A stretch of DNA of 64,000 nucleotides from Enterospora canceri. Its lineage: Eukaryota > Microsporidia > Enterocytozoonidae. Made by a program: the position numbers and the translations under genes. Position 1 is the first letter of the stretch. The number at the start of each line of letters is the position of its first letter. Location of the stretch: contig LWDP01000002.1 of NCBI GenBank assembly GCA_002087915.1, positions 21,751 to 85,750 of the forward strand. Reading direction: 5' to 3'. Positions 43,325-52,621 of the stretch are shown here, piece after piece. The notes under the pieces were generated by a model. That model did no database searches, had not been told where the DNA came from, and saw nothing but the letters and a program-made list of their open reading frames with translations.

Positions 43325-44173
43325 ATGGGAAATGAGAATGTAAAGATGAGTCTTGGAGAAGAAGGCATGGCTGTACAAAACAGTGAGACCAACAACAAGG
43401 AGAACATCAATTCAGAAGGTTTCACGAAGAGAATCAAGCCAACTTACTCAGGAAACCCTTCAAAAAGCGAGGGAAATGAAATGGATGAAAAAACGAAGGC
43501 ATTGCTTCAGGAACTAGGATACACAAGAGTCAGGAGAGCAGCATCCATCAAGGGAATTGCGAAGATGCAGGAGAAGAATGAAACTATCAAAATGGAGATG
43601 GAAGAGGATCTCTGTGAGATACCGAAGCCAGAATCAGATGAGTTCTGTAAGTTGACAATTCGTAGAAAAATAGACAAAAAGGCTCAGGAGAAAGTTGAGT
43701 TTGAGAAGCTGTTCAGTCGAATCAACATGGAAACCATCAAACCAGTGGAAACAGACGAGGATGCAGGAGAAATGCAGAACTTATTCAGGGACTTTGTAGA
43801 GAGTCTCTCAGACGAATCAGATGGGACAGAATTAACGTCCCATAACGAGATAACGCACCAGAATACGATACAAAATGAAAAATACAGAAATATCATCATG
43901 AAGTTCAAGACAGTTCTGGAATTGGAGGGAAACAGCACTTTGGTTCTGCCAGAATCAAAAAGAGAAAGAAAAGCGACCTTTGTTGATCCGGTTGAAGTTG
44001 TGCCACACAATCAGGATGTAAACAGCATCAAGTCCATTTTGGGACCAGACAAAACGTACAAGGAAGCTAACTGTCCAAAAGAGGTCGTTTGGGTCGTAAG
44101 AAGACTCAACCTTAGGACGAATGAGTCAATTTGTGACTTTGAATTCCAGGAAATTGGCGTTGCTGAAGAATGA
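43325..44173 (+). CDS. Charged protein of unknown function
   Basis: A 282-residue hydrophilic protein; the ATG at 43325 follows ACCCTAAGA. It has long Lys/Glu-rich stretches and a possible Ser-phosphorylation zone (ESLSDESDGTE). A more ordered C-terminus contains WVVRRLNLRTNESICDFEFQ, which alternates like beta strands. A KRIKP-type basic cluster could be an NLS. I recognise no family. Confidence 0.6.
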   Translation: MGNENVKMSLGEEGMAVQNSETNNKENINSEGFTKRIKPTYSGNPSKSEGNEMDEKTKALLQELGYTRVRRAASIKGIAKMQEKNETIKMEMEEDLCEIPKPESDEFCKLTIRRKIDKKAQEKVEFEKLFSRINMETIKPVETDEDAGEMQNLFRDFVESLSDESDGTELTSHNEITHQNTIQNEKYRNIIMKFKTVLELEGNSTLVLPESKRERKATFVDPVEVVPHNQDVNSIKSILGPDKTYKEANCPKEVVWVVRRLNLRTNESICDFEFQEIGVAEE

Positions 44174-44189
44174 TGTGCCACTAGTCACT

Positions 44190-45344
44190 TTATTCATCTT
44201 TTATTGCGCTTGCTTCGCCCTTAAACCCCGTGCTATCTATTTCCTCCTGTTTTGATTCCTCCCAGCCAACGTACGTAGACACCTGTGGTGTTGGTACGTC
44301 ATAATTTGGCTGTGTTTCATTTCCAGTATCTTTTATTGCACAATCCTTCTTCTCTCCTGGTTTAGTCAGAAACGCCTCAATGTTCACAGTATCGTGCTCT
44401 TCTTCACCAACTACGTTGTCTTCTGTCCCCTTCTCCTCTGTGGTTCTTCTGACTCGTGGTATCTTCAACAGCGATACCACCAAAATGGCCAATCCAAATA
44501 TGATATTCGCATAATAGACTGATGGAATATCAAATGTGCCCTTGATGTCTCTGTTGTGTGTCTCAGTGATCACCTTATGTGCTCTCAGGAACATGTCTAG
44601 CAGCAATGAGTGAATCTGGTAGAAGTTGACCACCCTACAAATGTAGATTCCAAGTCTCCTTTTCTTCCAGTACAGAAACACCTGCAAAATGACGTATACG
44701 CCCATAAATGAGAATGATGCGTACCACTTGAACATGCTGGAGTACTTAGACATCTGGTGGAATGCGTTGAGACTCAGCACGAGTGGATACAGGTCATTGA
44801 ACTTGGGAATGGTCACATTTGCAGCCAGCATTCCCAGTGCAAAAATAGGAAGACCAATGTAACTGAAAAAGTGATTCAGGTCGTATTCGATGACGAAGAT
44901 GGTGAGACCGACTGCGAAGATGTAGTTGGCCACTCCAAGTGGCTGGATGTCGCTGAAATACCTCCTTTTGTAGAAGAATAGGCAGTATGTGACAATCAGG
45001 CTACTGACCATAAATAGATCTATTTTGGTGTGATGCTTGAAGATGAGTGCAGGCGTAACACATTGGAGGACTTCTATGAGACTCAGGAGAGTTGTGGTTG
45101 TCACCTTCCTTACGATCTGCTTTCTGGTGTATCTTTTGACCTTTTTGATTGGTGCATTTTGCTCTGCATGTTCATCAAATTCATCATTCCTGGCTCCTTC
45201 GTTAGGCCTATAAGCATCATGTTCACTATTTTGCTCATTGATTCTATGATCAGCCATCTCATTCTCGTTTGGCATGTTGGTTGGTGCGACTACGTCCATA
45301 AAGGGTCTCAGAATGTATTTCATAAACTCCTTACTCCTTTTCAA
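44190..45344 (-). CDS. Polytopic membrane protein of unknown function
   Basis: A 384-residue protein. The hydrophilic N-terminus (residues 1-75, Asn/Glu-rich) leads into about seven hydrophobic helices between 80 and 300 (TTLLSLIEVLQCVTPALIF, NIIFGLAILVVSLLKIP and others), and an acidic cytosolic-type tail of about 85 residues follows. No transporter or receptor signature was seen. The tail is rich in Glu, Thr and Asp. It is convergent with the upstream plus-strand gene, with 16 bp between them. Confidence 0.6.
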   Translation of the reverse strand: MKRSKEFMKYILRPFMDVVAPTNMPNENEMADHRINEQNSEHDAYRPNEGARNDEFDEHAEQNAPIKKVKRYTRKQIVRKVTTTTLLSLIEVLQCVTPALIFKHHTKIDLFMVSSLIVTYCLFFYKRRYFSDIQPLGVANYIFAVGLTIFVIEYDLNHFFSYIGLPIFALGMLAANVTIPKFNDLYPLVLSLNAFHQMSKYSSMFKWYASFSFMGVYVILQVFLYWKKRRLGIYICRVVNFYQIHSLLLDMFLRAHKVITETHNRDIKGTFDIPSVYYANIIFGLAILVVSLLKIPRVRRTTEEKGTEDNVVGEEEHDTVNIEAFLTKPGEKKDCAIKDTGNETQPNYDVPTPQVSTYVGWEESKQEEIDSTGFKGEASAIKDE

Positions 45345-45388
45345 TCAATAATGGACATATTGATGAAATGATCAAAATTAGCCCAGAA

Positions 45389-46057
45389 ATGGACAAAAAA
45401 TTCTACGCTGTGATGTCTGGAAAAGGAGGTGTGGGGAAATCGACAGTGTCATCGTTGTTGGCGAGGAAACTCAGCAAAAGGGGTAAGACTCTTCTGGTTG
45501 ATTTTGATCTCTGTGGCCCGAGTATCAGTAACTTATTCGAAATTACTGGTAAAATTATCAAGGGGAAAGATTGTTTCATTCCAATATCATACGACAAACA
45601 CCTGGATATTTTATCATTTGGAAATGTGTTGAACGAGAATGACGTGGTGATTTGGAGAGGAGCAAAGAAGAACGTGTTTCTGGATCTGATGATTAATACA
45701 GCACTTATGGGAGAGTATGAAAATATTGTGATTGATACGCCACCAGGCATAACAGAAGAACACGAATTTGTTGTAAATAGAGTACCAGAATGTGAGATTA
45801 TTCTGGTGACTACGTCGCAGAATGTGGCACTGAACAAGACCCAGAACACAATTGAGTATTGTACATCAAACAACATGAATATTATTGGACTTATTCAGAA
45901 TATGTCATACTACGACTGTGAAAAGTGTAGGCATAGAATGCATTTGTATGGGAAGAATGGTGGTGAACTCCTAGCAGATGAATATGGAATCAGGTATTTG
46001 GGTGAAATTGATTTCAATGCGACTAGCAGTGCACTTGATGAAATGGATTTGTTCTGA
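45389..46057 (+). CDS. CFD1: CFD1/NUBP2-type cytosolic Fe-S scaffold ATPase
   Basis: A 222-residue MRP/NBP35-family P-loop NTPase, starting at the ATG after GCCCAGAA (an ATG seven codons earlier is possible). The deviant Walker A is SGKGGVGKST near residue 10. DFDLCGPSISNLF and IDTPPGITEEH are switch motifs of the family. Near the end YYDCEKCRHRMH carries the CxxC pair that holds a bridging Fe-S cluster. It lacks the N-terminal four-cysteine extension of NBP35, so it is the CFD1 type. CFD1 with NBP35 assembles 4Fe-4S clusters for cytosolic and nuclear proteins, which microsporidian mitosomes support. Confidence 0.85.
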   Translation: MDKKFYAVMSGKGGVGKSTVSSLLARKLSKRGKTLLVDFDLCGPSISNLFEITGKIIKGKDCFIPISYDKHLDILSFGNVLNENDVVIWRGAKKNVFLDLMINTALMGEYENIVIDTPPGITEEHEFVVNRVPECEIILVTTSQNVALNKTQNTIEYCTSNNMNIIGLIQNMSYYDCEKCRHRMHLYGKNGGELLADEYGIRYLGEIDFNATSSALDEMDLF

Positions 46058-46085
46058 TTGAATTAGGCTGAATTTTCACCCTGAG

Positions 46086-46994
46086 ATGACAAAGAAATCA
46101 GTGGAAATTGAAGTGAACTTCCTGGAGACCAAGGAGGTTGATATGGCACCAAAAGAGAAGAAGAGAGTGCGTGTGGAAGAATATGATTATGCCGATGATT
46201 TCCTAGAGCCATTTGAGGGAGACGATCAGCTAGTGGACTTGGAATGTAATGTAGACAACTTCTTCATTTTTAAGGGTGCAATGGATACGAATCCAAAGAA
46301 GATTGCACGCAAATACAACTATAAGATAAAGAAAACAGAGGTGAATGAGTTTGAATTCGAAAATGTGCTTGAAAAGAAGCCAAAGAGGGATCCAAAATTC
46401 CACAATTTGTGCTACTACCTGATTTACCAGGAATATGAAGAGACAAAGAATCCAAGTCGAAAGACGATTTTAAGGAACATCCTGGAAAACATAAACAGGG
46501 TGAGTTTGCCACAGAAGAAGAGCGTGGAGGAAGAGAACGAGAAAGTGGAGAATAAGAGTGAAGCAGAGATCAAAGTTTGTGCACTTAACAGTCTGTTGGA
46601 TGATAATCACGACCTGGATGTTGATGAGGAATATGCAAAATACAAGGATGAATTACATGGAATGATATCCAAGAAACTATTTGAGATAAACGACATCACC
46701 AAAGACTTAACAAACTACACACAGAAACTCAAGACATTTGAATTCAAGAAGACCAATCTGATTGAGAAGATTATGGAACTGATAGTGGACTACACGTTGT
46801 ACTACTATAAGGACACGAGTGAATTCGTGCAGAATAAGGCAGTTGGGATAATTGGGAAGATGTTTTATGAAGAATGTAGTAATTGGGTCAGTATAAAGCA
46901 CTACGTAATACAGGAAATCAAGAAGAGAAATACGAGATTTGATTTCAATGAGCTATACAAAGGAAACTTCGTAGAAATAAAGGAATCGGAGTGA
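46086..46994 (+). CDS. HPC2: HPC2/ubinuclein-like HIR complex subunit
   Basis: A 302-residue protein. Residues 31-68 (EEYDYADDFLEPFEGDDQLV, DNFFIFKGAMD) match the Hpc2-related domain of ubinuclein and Hpc2, in which YD..DPFIDDSE.. is followed by ..F.V..G.L. In the HIR/HIRA complex this domain grips histone H3.3-H4 for replication-independent nucleosome deposition. The rest is charged and helical with a long C-terminal helix bundle (KLKTFEFKKTNLIEKIMELI). The ATG follows CACCCTGAG. Yeast Hpc2 is 623 residues. Confidence 0.6.
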   Translation: MTKKSVEIEVNFLETKEVDMAPKEKKRVRVEEYDYADDFLEPFEGDDQLVDLECNVDNFFIFKGAMDTNPKKIARKYNYKIKKTEVNEFEFENVLEKKPKRDPKFHNLCYYLIYQEYEETKNPSRKTILRNILENINRVSLPQKKSVEEENEKVENKSEAEIKVCALNSLLDDNHDLDVDEEYAKYKDELHGMISKKLFEINDITKDLTNYTQKLKTFEFKKTNLIEKIMELIVDYTLYYYKDTSEFVQNKAVGIIGKMFYEECSNWVSIKHYVIQEIKKRNTRFDFNELYKGNFVEIKESE

Positions 46995-47072
46995 ATTGTT
47001 GTAGAACAAGGTGTTTCTGATGGAATGGGGATGTTGAATCGAACCATAATTTATTTAAATAAAGTGAATCCC

Positions 47073-48032
47073 TTATTGTGCCTTGCCGGTTCCAGAATTC
47101 AATCCGCCCCCTGTCTTTGATGATTTGGATTTTCTGTTTTTTCTTGGATTTTCAGTAGGTTTATTGCTCTTCTCTGGTTCTTTAGCTTTCATTTTTCCGA
47201 ATAATCTTTTTGATCTCCTCGGTAGTACAGCTGTTGATGATGGTTTAGTTTCCTCTGTGTTCGGATTGGGCATGATTTTACGTTTCGATGATTCAGGTTG
47301 TTCTGTTGGCTTTGTTGGTTCAGTTGAATCAGTTGATTCTATCAAGTCTGGTGACTCTGCCGATTCAGTTGAACTGTCAGGTGTTTTCTTTTTCTTTTCT
47401 CCATCATCATGTGATGAATCTTCTTTATCATCCTCATTTTGTGTGTCTTCTTTAGCATCTTTAGCTGTTTCTTTTTGTGGTAAACCCGGTTTATCTTCTT
47501 CTTCCTCTTTTCCCTTTTCTTCTGTTTCTGTTGATTTATCTGGCCGTGCCCAACCTGTGAATTTACTCCACAAACTGTCAACTGCGCCAAGAGCCCTTGA
47601 ATACCAGGCACCTGATGAACCAGTAGGTTTATCTGATTCATTCTTGGATTTATCAGAGGATCCTTCTTTCGTATCGGTACCATCCTTGTCAGTAGTCATC
47701 ACAACTGTCCTTCTTTCTGTTTCTGTAATCTGTGTACTCTGTTCGTGTGCTATTTTCGTATTCTTCTTAGATGGTGAATGATGGGATTCTTCTGTTTCTT
47801 TCTCATCTCCTGTTGTCTTCTCACGTTTGCCTCTGATTGATGGCCTTTTCAAACACAAGGATTCGTGTGATGATTTTTCACCTGAATCACCGATACCTGG
47901 ATATTCACCATATTTAAGTCCTAAATGATTTCGACTGTGATCATCGCAACCATCTTGGTTAAATAATGTATTGGATACAGATGCTGATGAATACACAGAT
48001 AACATCAAAACATTAAATGCGAGATCAAACAT
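47073..48032 (-). CDS. Predicted secreted, highly charged low-complexity protein
   Basis: A 319-residue protein. The first 20 residues (MFDLAFNVLMLSVYSSASVS) form a likely signal peptide with a cleavage site after ASVS. The rest is Glu/Lys/Asp/Ser/Thr-rich, disordered and repetitive (STESAESPDLIESTDSTEPT), with one ordered WYSRALGAVDSLWSKFTGWA amphipathic segment near 145-165. The C-terminus is basic (PRRSKRLFGKMKAK, PRKNRKSKSSK), like nuclear localisation signals. Signal peptide plus NLS-like tail is a combination seen in parasite effectors exported into host cells, but this is inference. The ATG follows GCCCTTAAT. Confidence 0.55.
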   Translation of the reverse strand: MFDLAFNVLMLSVYSSASVSNTLFNQDGCDDHSRNHLGLKYGEYPGIGDSGEKSSHESLCLKRPSIRGKREKTTGDEKETEESHHSPSKKNTKIAHEQSTQITETERRTVVMTTDKDGTDTKEGSSDKSKNESDKPTGSSGAWYSRALGAVDSLWSKFTGWARPDKSTETEEKGKEEEEDKPGLPQKETAKDAKEDTQNEDDKEDSSHDDGEKKKKTPDSSTESAESPDLIESTDSTEPTKPTEQPESSKRKIMPNPNTEETKPSSTAVLPRRSKRLFGKMKAKEPEKSNKPTENPRKNRKSKSSKTGGGLNSGTGKAQ

Positions 48033-48316
48033 ATTAAGGGCTCACAAAACAGAAATTGATCAAAAGAAGTGAAAAGAGGCAATGCACAAATCAACGAGCT
48101 ATACTCGAGTAAATAAAATAAATGGAGTGAGTGTTTGCGAGATCACTAAAAACATTGCATATTAAAACGGTCAATATTTTTTAAAACAGAAAGAAGCGAT
48201 CATAAACCTGCTTCATAACAATGAGATGTCTTCTTTAGTTTATTCTTGATCAGAATTACAGTTATATGAATGTAAAATGTAAATCAATAGAAGCCATTGA
48301 ATGTTTACTGAACAAA

Positions 48317-48904
48317 TCAGCAGCAGAAGAAGTTGTCTTTCCTTCTTTTGAGTAGCTCACTTTCCTGTGCTCTTCTGGCCTGTTCCTTTGGTAACTTCTC
48401 AGAAATTGCAAGAAACATTTCCTTAATATTCTTTCCTGTTTTTGCTGATGTCTGATGGAATGCGATGCCTTCTTCCTCTGCGTACTTGCGACCCATCTCC
48501 TCTGTAATAATCATCTCATTCTCTAAATCTGTTTTATTCGCAACAAGAACCTTGAGAAAGTTTTCAGGTTTCTCAACCTTCAAATCCCTGATCCATTTCT
48601 TGGCCTGTTCAAATGACTCATTGGATGTTACGTCATACACCACCAATGCAACGTGTGCACCCCTGTAGTACATTGGTATCAACGAGTAGTATCTCTCTTG
48701 GCCTGCAGTATCCCAAATCTCAAATTTGATTGCATTACCCTTATTAAAAACTGTTTTTGTCAGGAATGCTGCACCAATGGTTGACTCCTCGTTTGGGTTG
48801 AACTCATTCTTAACAAAATTCAGTACAATTGATGACTTTCCAACTGAATAGTGGCCCAATACGACCATTTTGAATGTAAATGTATTCAAATCCAATGCGG
48901 CCAT
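48317..48904 (-). CDS. VPS21: Rab5/VPS21-type small GTPase
   Basis: A 195-residue Rab. Motifs: GHYSVGKSS (P-loop), switch I ESTIGAAFLTKTV, which is the Rab5-specific form, WDTAGQERYYSL (switch II), NKTDLE and TSAKTGKNI for guanine binding, and a C-terminal ..FFCC for double geranylgeranylation. Rab5 directs early-endosome fusion. The start at 48904 gives a normal-length Rab; 22 further codons upstream are hydrophobic and not part of the family. Upstream is a 179-bp divergent spacer shared with the gene at 49084. Confidence 0.93.
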   Translation of the reverse strand: MAALDLNTFTFKMVVLGHYSVGKSSIVLNFVKNEFNPNEESTIGAAFLTKTVFNKGNAIKFEIWDTAGQERYYSLIPMYYRGAHVALVVYDVTSNESFEQAKKWIRDLKVEKPENFLKVLVANKTDLENEMIITEEMGRKYAEEEGIAFHQTSAKTGKNIKEMFLAISEKLPKEQARRAQESELLKRRKDNFFCC

Positions 48905-49083
48905 GATCAAAATAATAGTTGAATAAAATAAATATGTTAAAACACGAATAAACAAAGGTGGAAACATCAACAGAGCGTATATTTGTAAACAGATACAAAC
49001 AATCTACTCATAATATCATTCCATATTTTTCATATTTTCCTTCTACTACAAACAATGAATTGGATTTATTTGTTTGCCAGGGT

Positions 49084-50124
49084 ATGGAAGAGTTGGACGA
49101 AACTCTGTATAAGAAAGTAGCAAAAATATCCACAGGTATCAAAATAGTTGGCACACCTGAGGATGAGATAGACCCACACAGAGATATGAACGAAGAGACC
49201 GACCTGATAGACGCCAATGTGTACGAAACATTCACCCTTGAAGAAATAAGGTGCCTGGTTCTAACTTACAGACAGAGAGAGAAGGACTTCCTGCTGGCTC
49301 GTGTCACCACTCCTGATCCAGAAAACGGGAATCTCTTCTACAACTTCTACTATGCTGCTCCAGAAATAAACAGGGTCCTATTCAGGTTCGAGTCAAACAG
49401 AAGACTGTTGCACAGAATGAAGGTGAAGAATCCACTGAACAACATGTTCATAGTAGGACAGGTCTGCTATTACAAGATTACGAAAGGAGAAGTAGATAGT
49501 GCAATTGTGGACTACTATTACAACACAAAAAGTCAGGCAGAAAGTTTGAAGCCAGCTTATTCTGAGAAAGGAGACCAAACAAGCGAGACAAGTGAGAAGG
49601 AATACACCATTGTCTCCTCAAAGAGCATCTACGAAAGCCAGCCAAGGCCACTGAAATCAATTGAGGAGCTAATGAATTCAAAAACAAAACTGCCTGAAAT
49701 CAACAACAGAAAGAAGCTCATTTACGAAGCGGTATTCTTTGCAACTGACGACGACTTTCTGGTTAGCAGCGACATCAGGGACTATTTCAGGCAGAATGCG
49801 ATGGACGAGAACGACGAGTTTCTCTACGAACTGGATAGAACCCAAAACGACTTTCTGGCACTGCTTGAGGAAGCAAGTGATTCGGAAGACGAAGGTGCCT
49901 CAGACTGGCGCAGAATATTCTCAGCCCACATTTCATTGGCACTGTCCATGCTCATCATCTGCCTTCTGATTGGCGGTGGCCCAATCATCGCAGTGGTGCT
50001 GCTTCCAATTGCGTTACTGATTCTTGGCTCATTCATGCTCTCATTGATGTACGTGCTCTGTTGCAGGAGATCAACATTTGATACGGTTGCAGTTGAATCA
50101 CTTAGTGAGAACTCAGGGATGTAA
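49084..50124 (+). CDS. Membrane protein of unknown function with C-terminal hairpin
   Basis: A 346-residue protein; the ATG at 49084 follows CCAGGGT. The first 280 residues are soluble, acidic and beta/alpha mixed, with Tyr-rich segments (NLFYNFYYAAPEINRVLFRF, SAIVDYYYNTK) and an acidic run (ASDSEDEGASD) just before the membrane. Two adjacent transmembrane helices span about residues 283-327 and the tail is short. No domain was recognised. The topology suggests a cytosolic domain anchored by a membrane hairpin. Confidence 0.6.
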   Translation: MEELDETLYKKVAKISTGIKIVGTPEDEIDPHRDMNEETDLIDANVYETFTLEEIRCLVLTYRQREKDFLLARVTTPDPENGNLFYNFYYAAPEINRVLFRFESNRRLLHRMKVKNPLNNMFIVGQVCYYKITKGEVDSAIVDYYYNTKSQAESLKPAYSEKGDQTSETSEKEYTIVSSKSIYESQPRPLKSIEELMNSKTKLPEINNRKKLIYEAVFFATDDDFLVSSDIRDYFRQNAMDENDEFLYELDRTQNDFLALLEEASDSEDEGASDWRRIFSAHISLALSMLIICLLIGGGPIIAVVLLPIALLILGSFMLSLMYVLCCRRSTFDTVAVESLSENSGM

Positions 50125-50143
50125 GTAAAATAACCAAATCAAA

Positions 50144-51478
50144 CTATTTAGTGAATTCATTTGCTAGGACGTAGTAGAGTGGGAGAATGAGAGCCAACGT
50201 GCCAGAGCTGATTCTGTTCAACTTCCTCTTGAAGATGAGACTGTTGCAATGGGGCAGAATGGCAGTAAGCAGCTGGAACGAGAGTGCCATTTTGAGCAAG
50301 GAGCTCAGGGTCGTCAGGGTGCCGCTGAAGAAGACGCTGCTTACGAGTCCACTGTAAAAGAGTGAGACGAGCGAATATGCGATGATGTTGGCGAAGTACG
50401 AGATGCCTTCGAATCCTCGTTGTCCAGCTGAAATAGCCATAAACACCCCTGGTAAACAGACCTGAATGGTATCAAAAAGGCTGAATGCGATTCGACTGAG
50501 AGCAGATGCCTCTGTGATGCTCTTATGAAGCTTGACTTGAGAGAGTAGCAACAATTCTACGGTAAATACAACCACTAAGTTGTAAATGTTGAGTAGACGG
50601 TAGTATTTGTTACGCATGACAAATGTGAAATTGATGAGACCAGCGCAAAGGCCAATTCCAATGAAACCAAGATACTTTGGGATATTCTTGACCTGAAATA
50701 TCGTGTTGACAGTGAACATCAGGATGACTGGAGACACAATGGCCCTGATTCCAAGTGGCAGAATGTGCATTTTGCTCTTCGTGTGCTGGAACACCAGCAA
50801 ATTGTCAAAGACTACTTCAAATGCATAAAATAATGCATTCAGATACCTTTTAAGCTTAAATAACTCAATTATGCTTGTGTTGATGGCTTCCCTACGAATT
50901 GCTGGCTCCAAAGGGATGTCATTTGGCTGGGTTGTGGGGACGAGACTCCTTCCATTGTATCCCAGGTTGCTGTTGAGTCCAAATGTGCTGGTCATGCTTA
51001 TTCTGCCCTTAGTCATGGCACGCTCTATTACGATTTTGATGAAATAGGTGCAAGCAGTGAGGTTACAGATCATGTTCAGGTATCCATTTGCTTCTGAGAG
51101 GTAGCTTCTGTTCAGAAGCTCCTTGATTGCAAGTGACATGTTCAATAGAACAAATTCGCCTAGTTTTGGTGCATTCACGCTTGATTTCAGGTGGAGAAGC
51201 AGAGCAAACATACAGAGAATGTGGGTGCTGAATACGATTACATTGGTCTTGTTTACGACATCCTCGTGGTTCAGGAGCATGTAGCAGATCACAGGGAGTG
51301 CCGTAAACATTCCGTACACAAATGAGATTCCAAACTTGTTGGATGACGTGTAGAATGTTATCATTCTGTTACTTAAGTCAAAATAGTAGTACTGTAGGAA
51401 GTAGATGCGCACCAGTGTGAAATAGGCGGTTGAGGCTGCGGCAATGTAGCCATTTGACATGAGCGATATCGATATCAT
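50144..51478 (-). CDS. Polytopic membrane protein of unknown function
   Basis: A 444-residue protein starting at ATG after GTGCCC. About eleven or twelve hydrophobic segments are spread over the whole length, with a hydrophilic loop around residues 155-200. A basic helix before the middle (RRKAINT-like) and the segment FDTIQVCLPGVFMAISAGQR, which has an unwound-helix look, suggest a transporter. No family signature was found. The C-terminus is KRKLNRISSGTLALILPLYY. Confidence 0.6.
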   Translation of the reverse strand: MISISLMSNGYIAAASTAYFTLVRIYFLQYYYFDLSNRMITFYTSSNKFGISFVYGMFTALPVICYMLLNHEDVVNKTNVIVFSTHILCMFALLLHLKSSVNAPKLGEFVLLNMSLAIKELLNRSYLSEANGYLNMICNLTACTYFIKIVIERAMTKGRISMTSTFGLNSNLGYNGRSLVPTTQPNDIPLEPAIRREAINTSIIELFKLKRYLNALFYAFEVVFDNLLVFQHTKSKMHILPLGIRAIVSPVILMFTVNTIFQVKNIPKYLGFIGIGLCAGLINFTFVMRNKYYRLLNIYNLVVVFTVELLLLSQVKLHKSITEASALSRIAFSLFDTIQVCLPGVFMAISAGQRGFEGISYFANIIAYSLVSLFYSGLVSSVFFSGTLTTLSSLLKMALSFQLLTAILPHCNSLIFKRKLNRISSGTLALILPLYYVLANEFTK

Positions 51479-51533
51479 GGGCACAAATATTTGGCCAAAC
51501 AAACAGGAGAGAAACAAAACTCATTGGTTTATT

Positions 51534-52493
51534 CTACCACATTGCAATGGCACGTTCGACGCTCTTCTTCTCAGCAGCTGACTTCTTGCACGTTCCCTTT
51601 GGCAGCAAATCAGGCGTAGTAATCAGGCTCTGAATCTCAGGCGAATAGAAATACTCATCGAGATCTGAGCATGAAACCATTTTCTCAGGTATCTCGAAGC
51701 CACGCTTGGATTCGTTGCTGAAGAGCGACTCGAGTCTCTTGAATGCGCCCTCAGTCCAGAGAATAAGACGGCCTAGTTTCCCACCAGGACACAGTCTCAG
51801 CAGATTCAGGTGCTCCACATTTGCCAATTCCACGCCCTCTATATTTGCAAAAGCAGGAAGACTCTTCTGGTCGTGAACGAGAAGCAGCCCGGTCTTCCTC
51901 GTGTACCTTCTGCCCCTGAACTTCCCCTTGCCACACGTGATCGTCTTTGAGTCCTTGACTTTCTGTAGCTCAGCCCCCAGTTTCAGGTTCTTCAACATTT
52001 CTACGGCGTCCCTTGTTTTGGTTAGGCCTGAAATGGCATCTGATACAACAAGGGGCAAAGATGCAACATCCTTGATCACGTGGCCTCTTCCTTCGACAAT
52101 TGCCCCATTTGCAGATGCTGCTACGCCCATCAGAGTGACCTGTCTTCTCAGAGTCAATGGAGTCTTTCTGTGCCATCTTCTATGAGTCTTAGTTGGATGG
52201 GCCATGCGTCCCTTTCTTGCGAAGTTGGCGAACGCAGCCTGTCCAGCTCGTCTGGTTCCAGACGCCTTCACTCGTGGCACTCGTGCCATTGCTCTACCAG
52301 TTCCCCATGATTCTGCTGAATGCTGCTTACCAGCACTTGGTGATACAGCATATGGCTGTCTTCTGTTCTGACGTACGCAGTCGTGTGCTATTTTGACCAG
52401 ATCGTCTCTGAGTTCTACGTCAAACAGTCCTGGTTTCTGCACCTGTGATACAATTGTCTTACCATCTTTATCAAATACATTGACGCCTGACAT
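51534..52493 (-). CDS. RPL4: 60S ribosomal protein uL4
   Basis: A 319-residue ribosomal protein. The internal extension reaching into the exit tunnel is visible as SAESWGTGRAMARVPRVKAS GTRRAGQAAFANFARKGRMA. It continues with HPTKTHRRWHRKT. KGKFRGRRYTRKTGLLLVHD and NVEHLNLLRLCPGGKLGRL complete the globular fold. Human and yeast proteins are 362-427 residues; the C-terminal extension is trimmed. A TAAAAATTTT element (read in reverse as AAAATTTTTACCG) precedes the start. No intron is seen. Confidence 0.95.
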   Translation of the reverse strand: MSGVNVFDKDGKTIVSQVQKPGLFDVELRDDLVKIAHDCVRQNRRQPYAVSPSAGKQHSAESWGTGRAMARVPRVKASGTRRAGQAAFANFARKGRMAHPTKTHRRWHRKTPLTLRRQVTLMGVAASANGAIVEGRGHVIKDVASLPLVVSDAISGLTKTRDAVEMLKNLKLGAELQKVKDSKTITCGKGKFRGRRYTRKTGLLLVHDQKSLPAFANIEGVELANVEHLNLLRLCPGGKLGRLILWTEGAFKRLESLFSNESKRGFEIPEKMVSCSDLDEYFYSPEIQSLITTPDLLPKGTCKKSAAEKKSVERAIAMW

Positions 52494-52497
52494 TGAA

Positions 52498-52510
52498 CGG
52501 TAAAAATTTT
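52498..52510 (-). promoter_or_regulatory. AAAATTTTTACCG start-proximal element of uL4
   Basis: Minus-strand AAAATTTTTACCG ends four bases before the uL4 ATG. It is a variant of the AAATTTTACCC element found before eL20 and eS4, with the last C replaced by G. The upstream spacer (to 52621) is AT-rich and also serves the divergent pseudouridine synthase gene, whose start is preceded by TTACCCAA. Confidence 0.5.
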
Positions 52511-52621
52511 GAAAAATAAAAATAGGCGGAAAATGAGACAGGGAAGGAAGAAAGTTGTAGGGGAAATGGCAGTTTAAGAGAACAAAATAGGCAAAAGTTA
52601 CAGAGGCAAAAAGTTACCCAA

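Noticed and set aside
47083..47781. 232-codon plus-strand frame opposite the secreted charged protein.
   Set aside because: Its Ser/Phe/Leu-rich reading is the complement of Glu/Lys/Asp codons. The minus-strand frame has a signal peptide and the start signal.
48033..48316. 284-bp spacer before the Rab5 gene examined for a gene or RNA.
   Set aside because: AT-rich, with stops in all frames and no fold or motif recognised.
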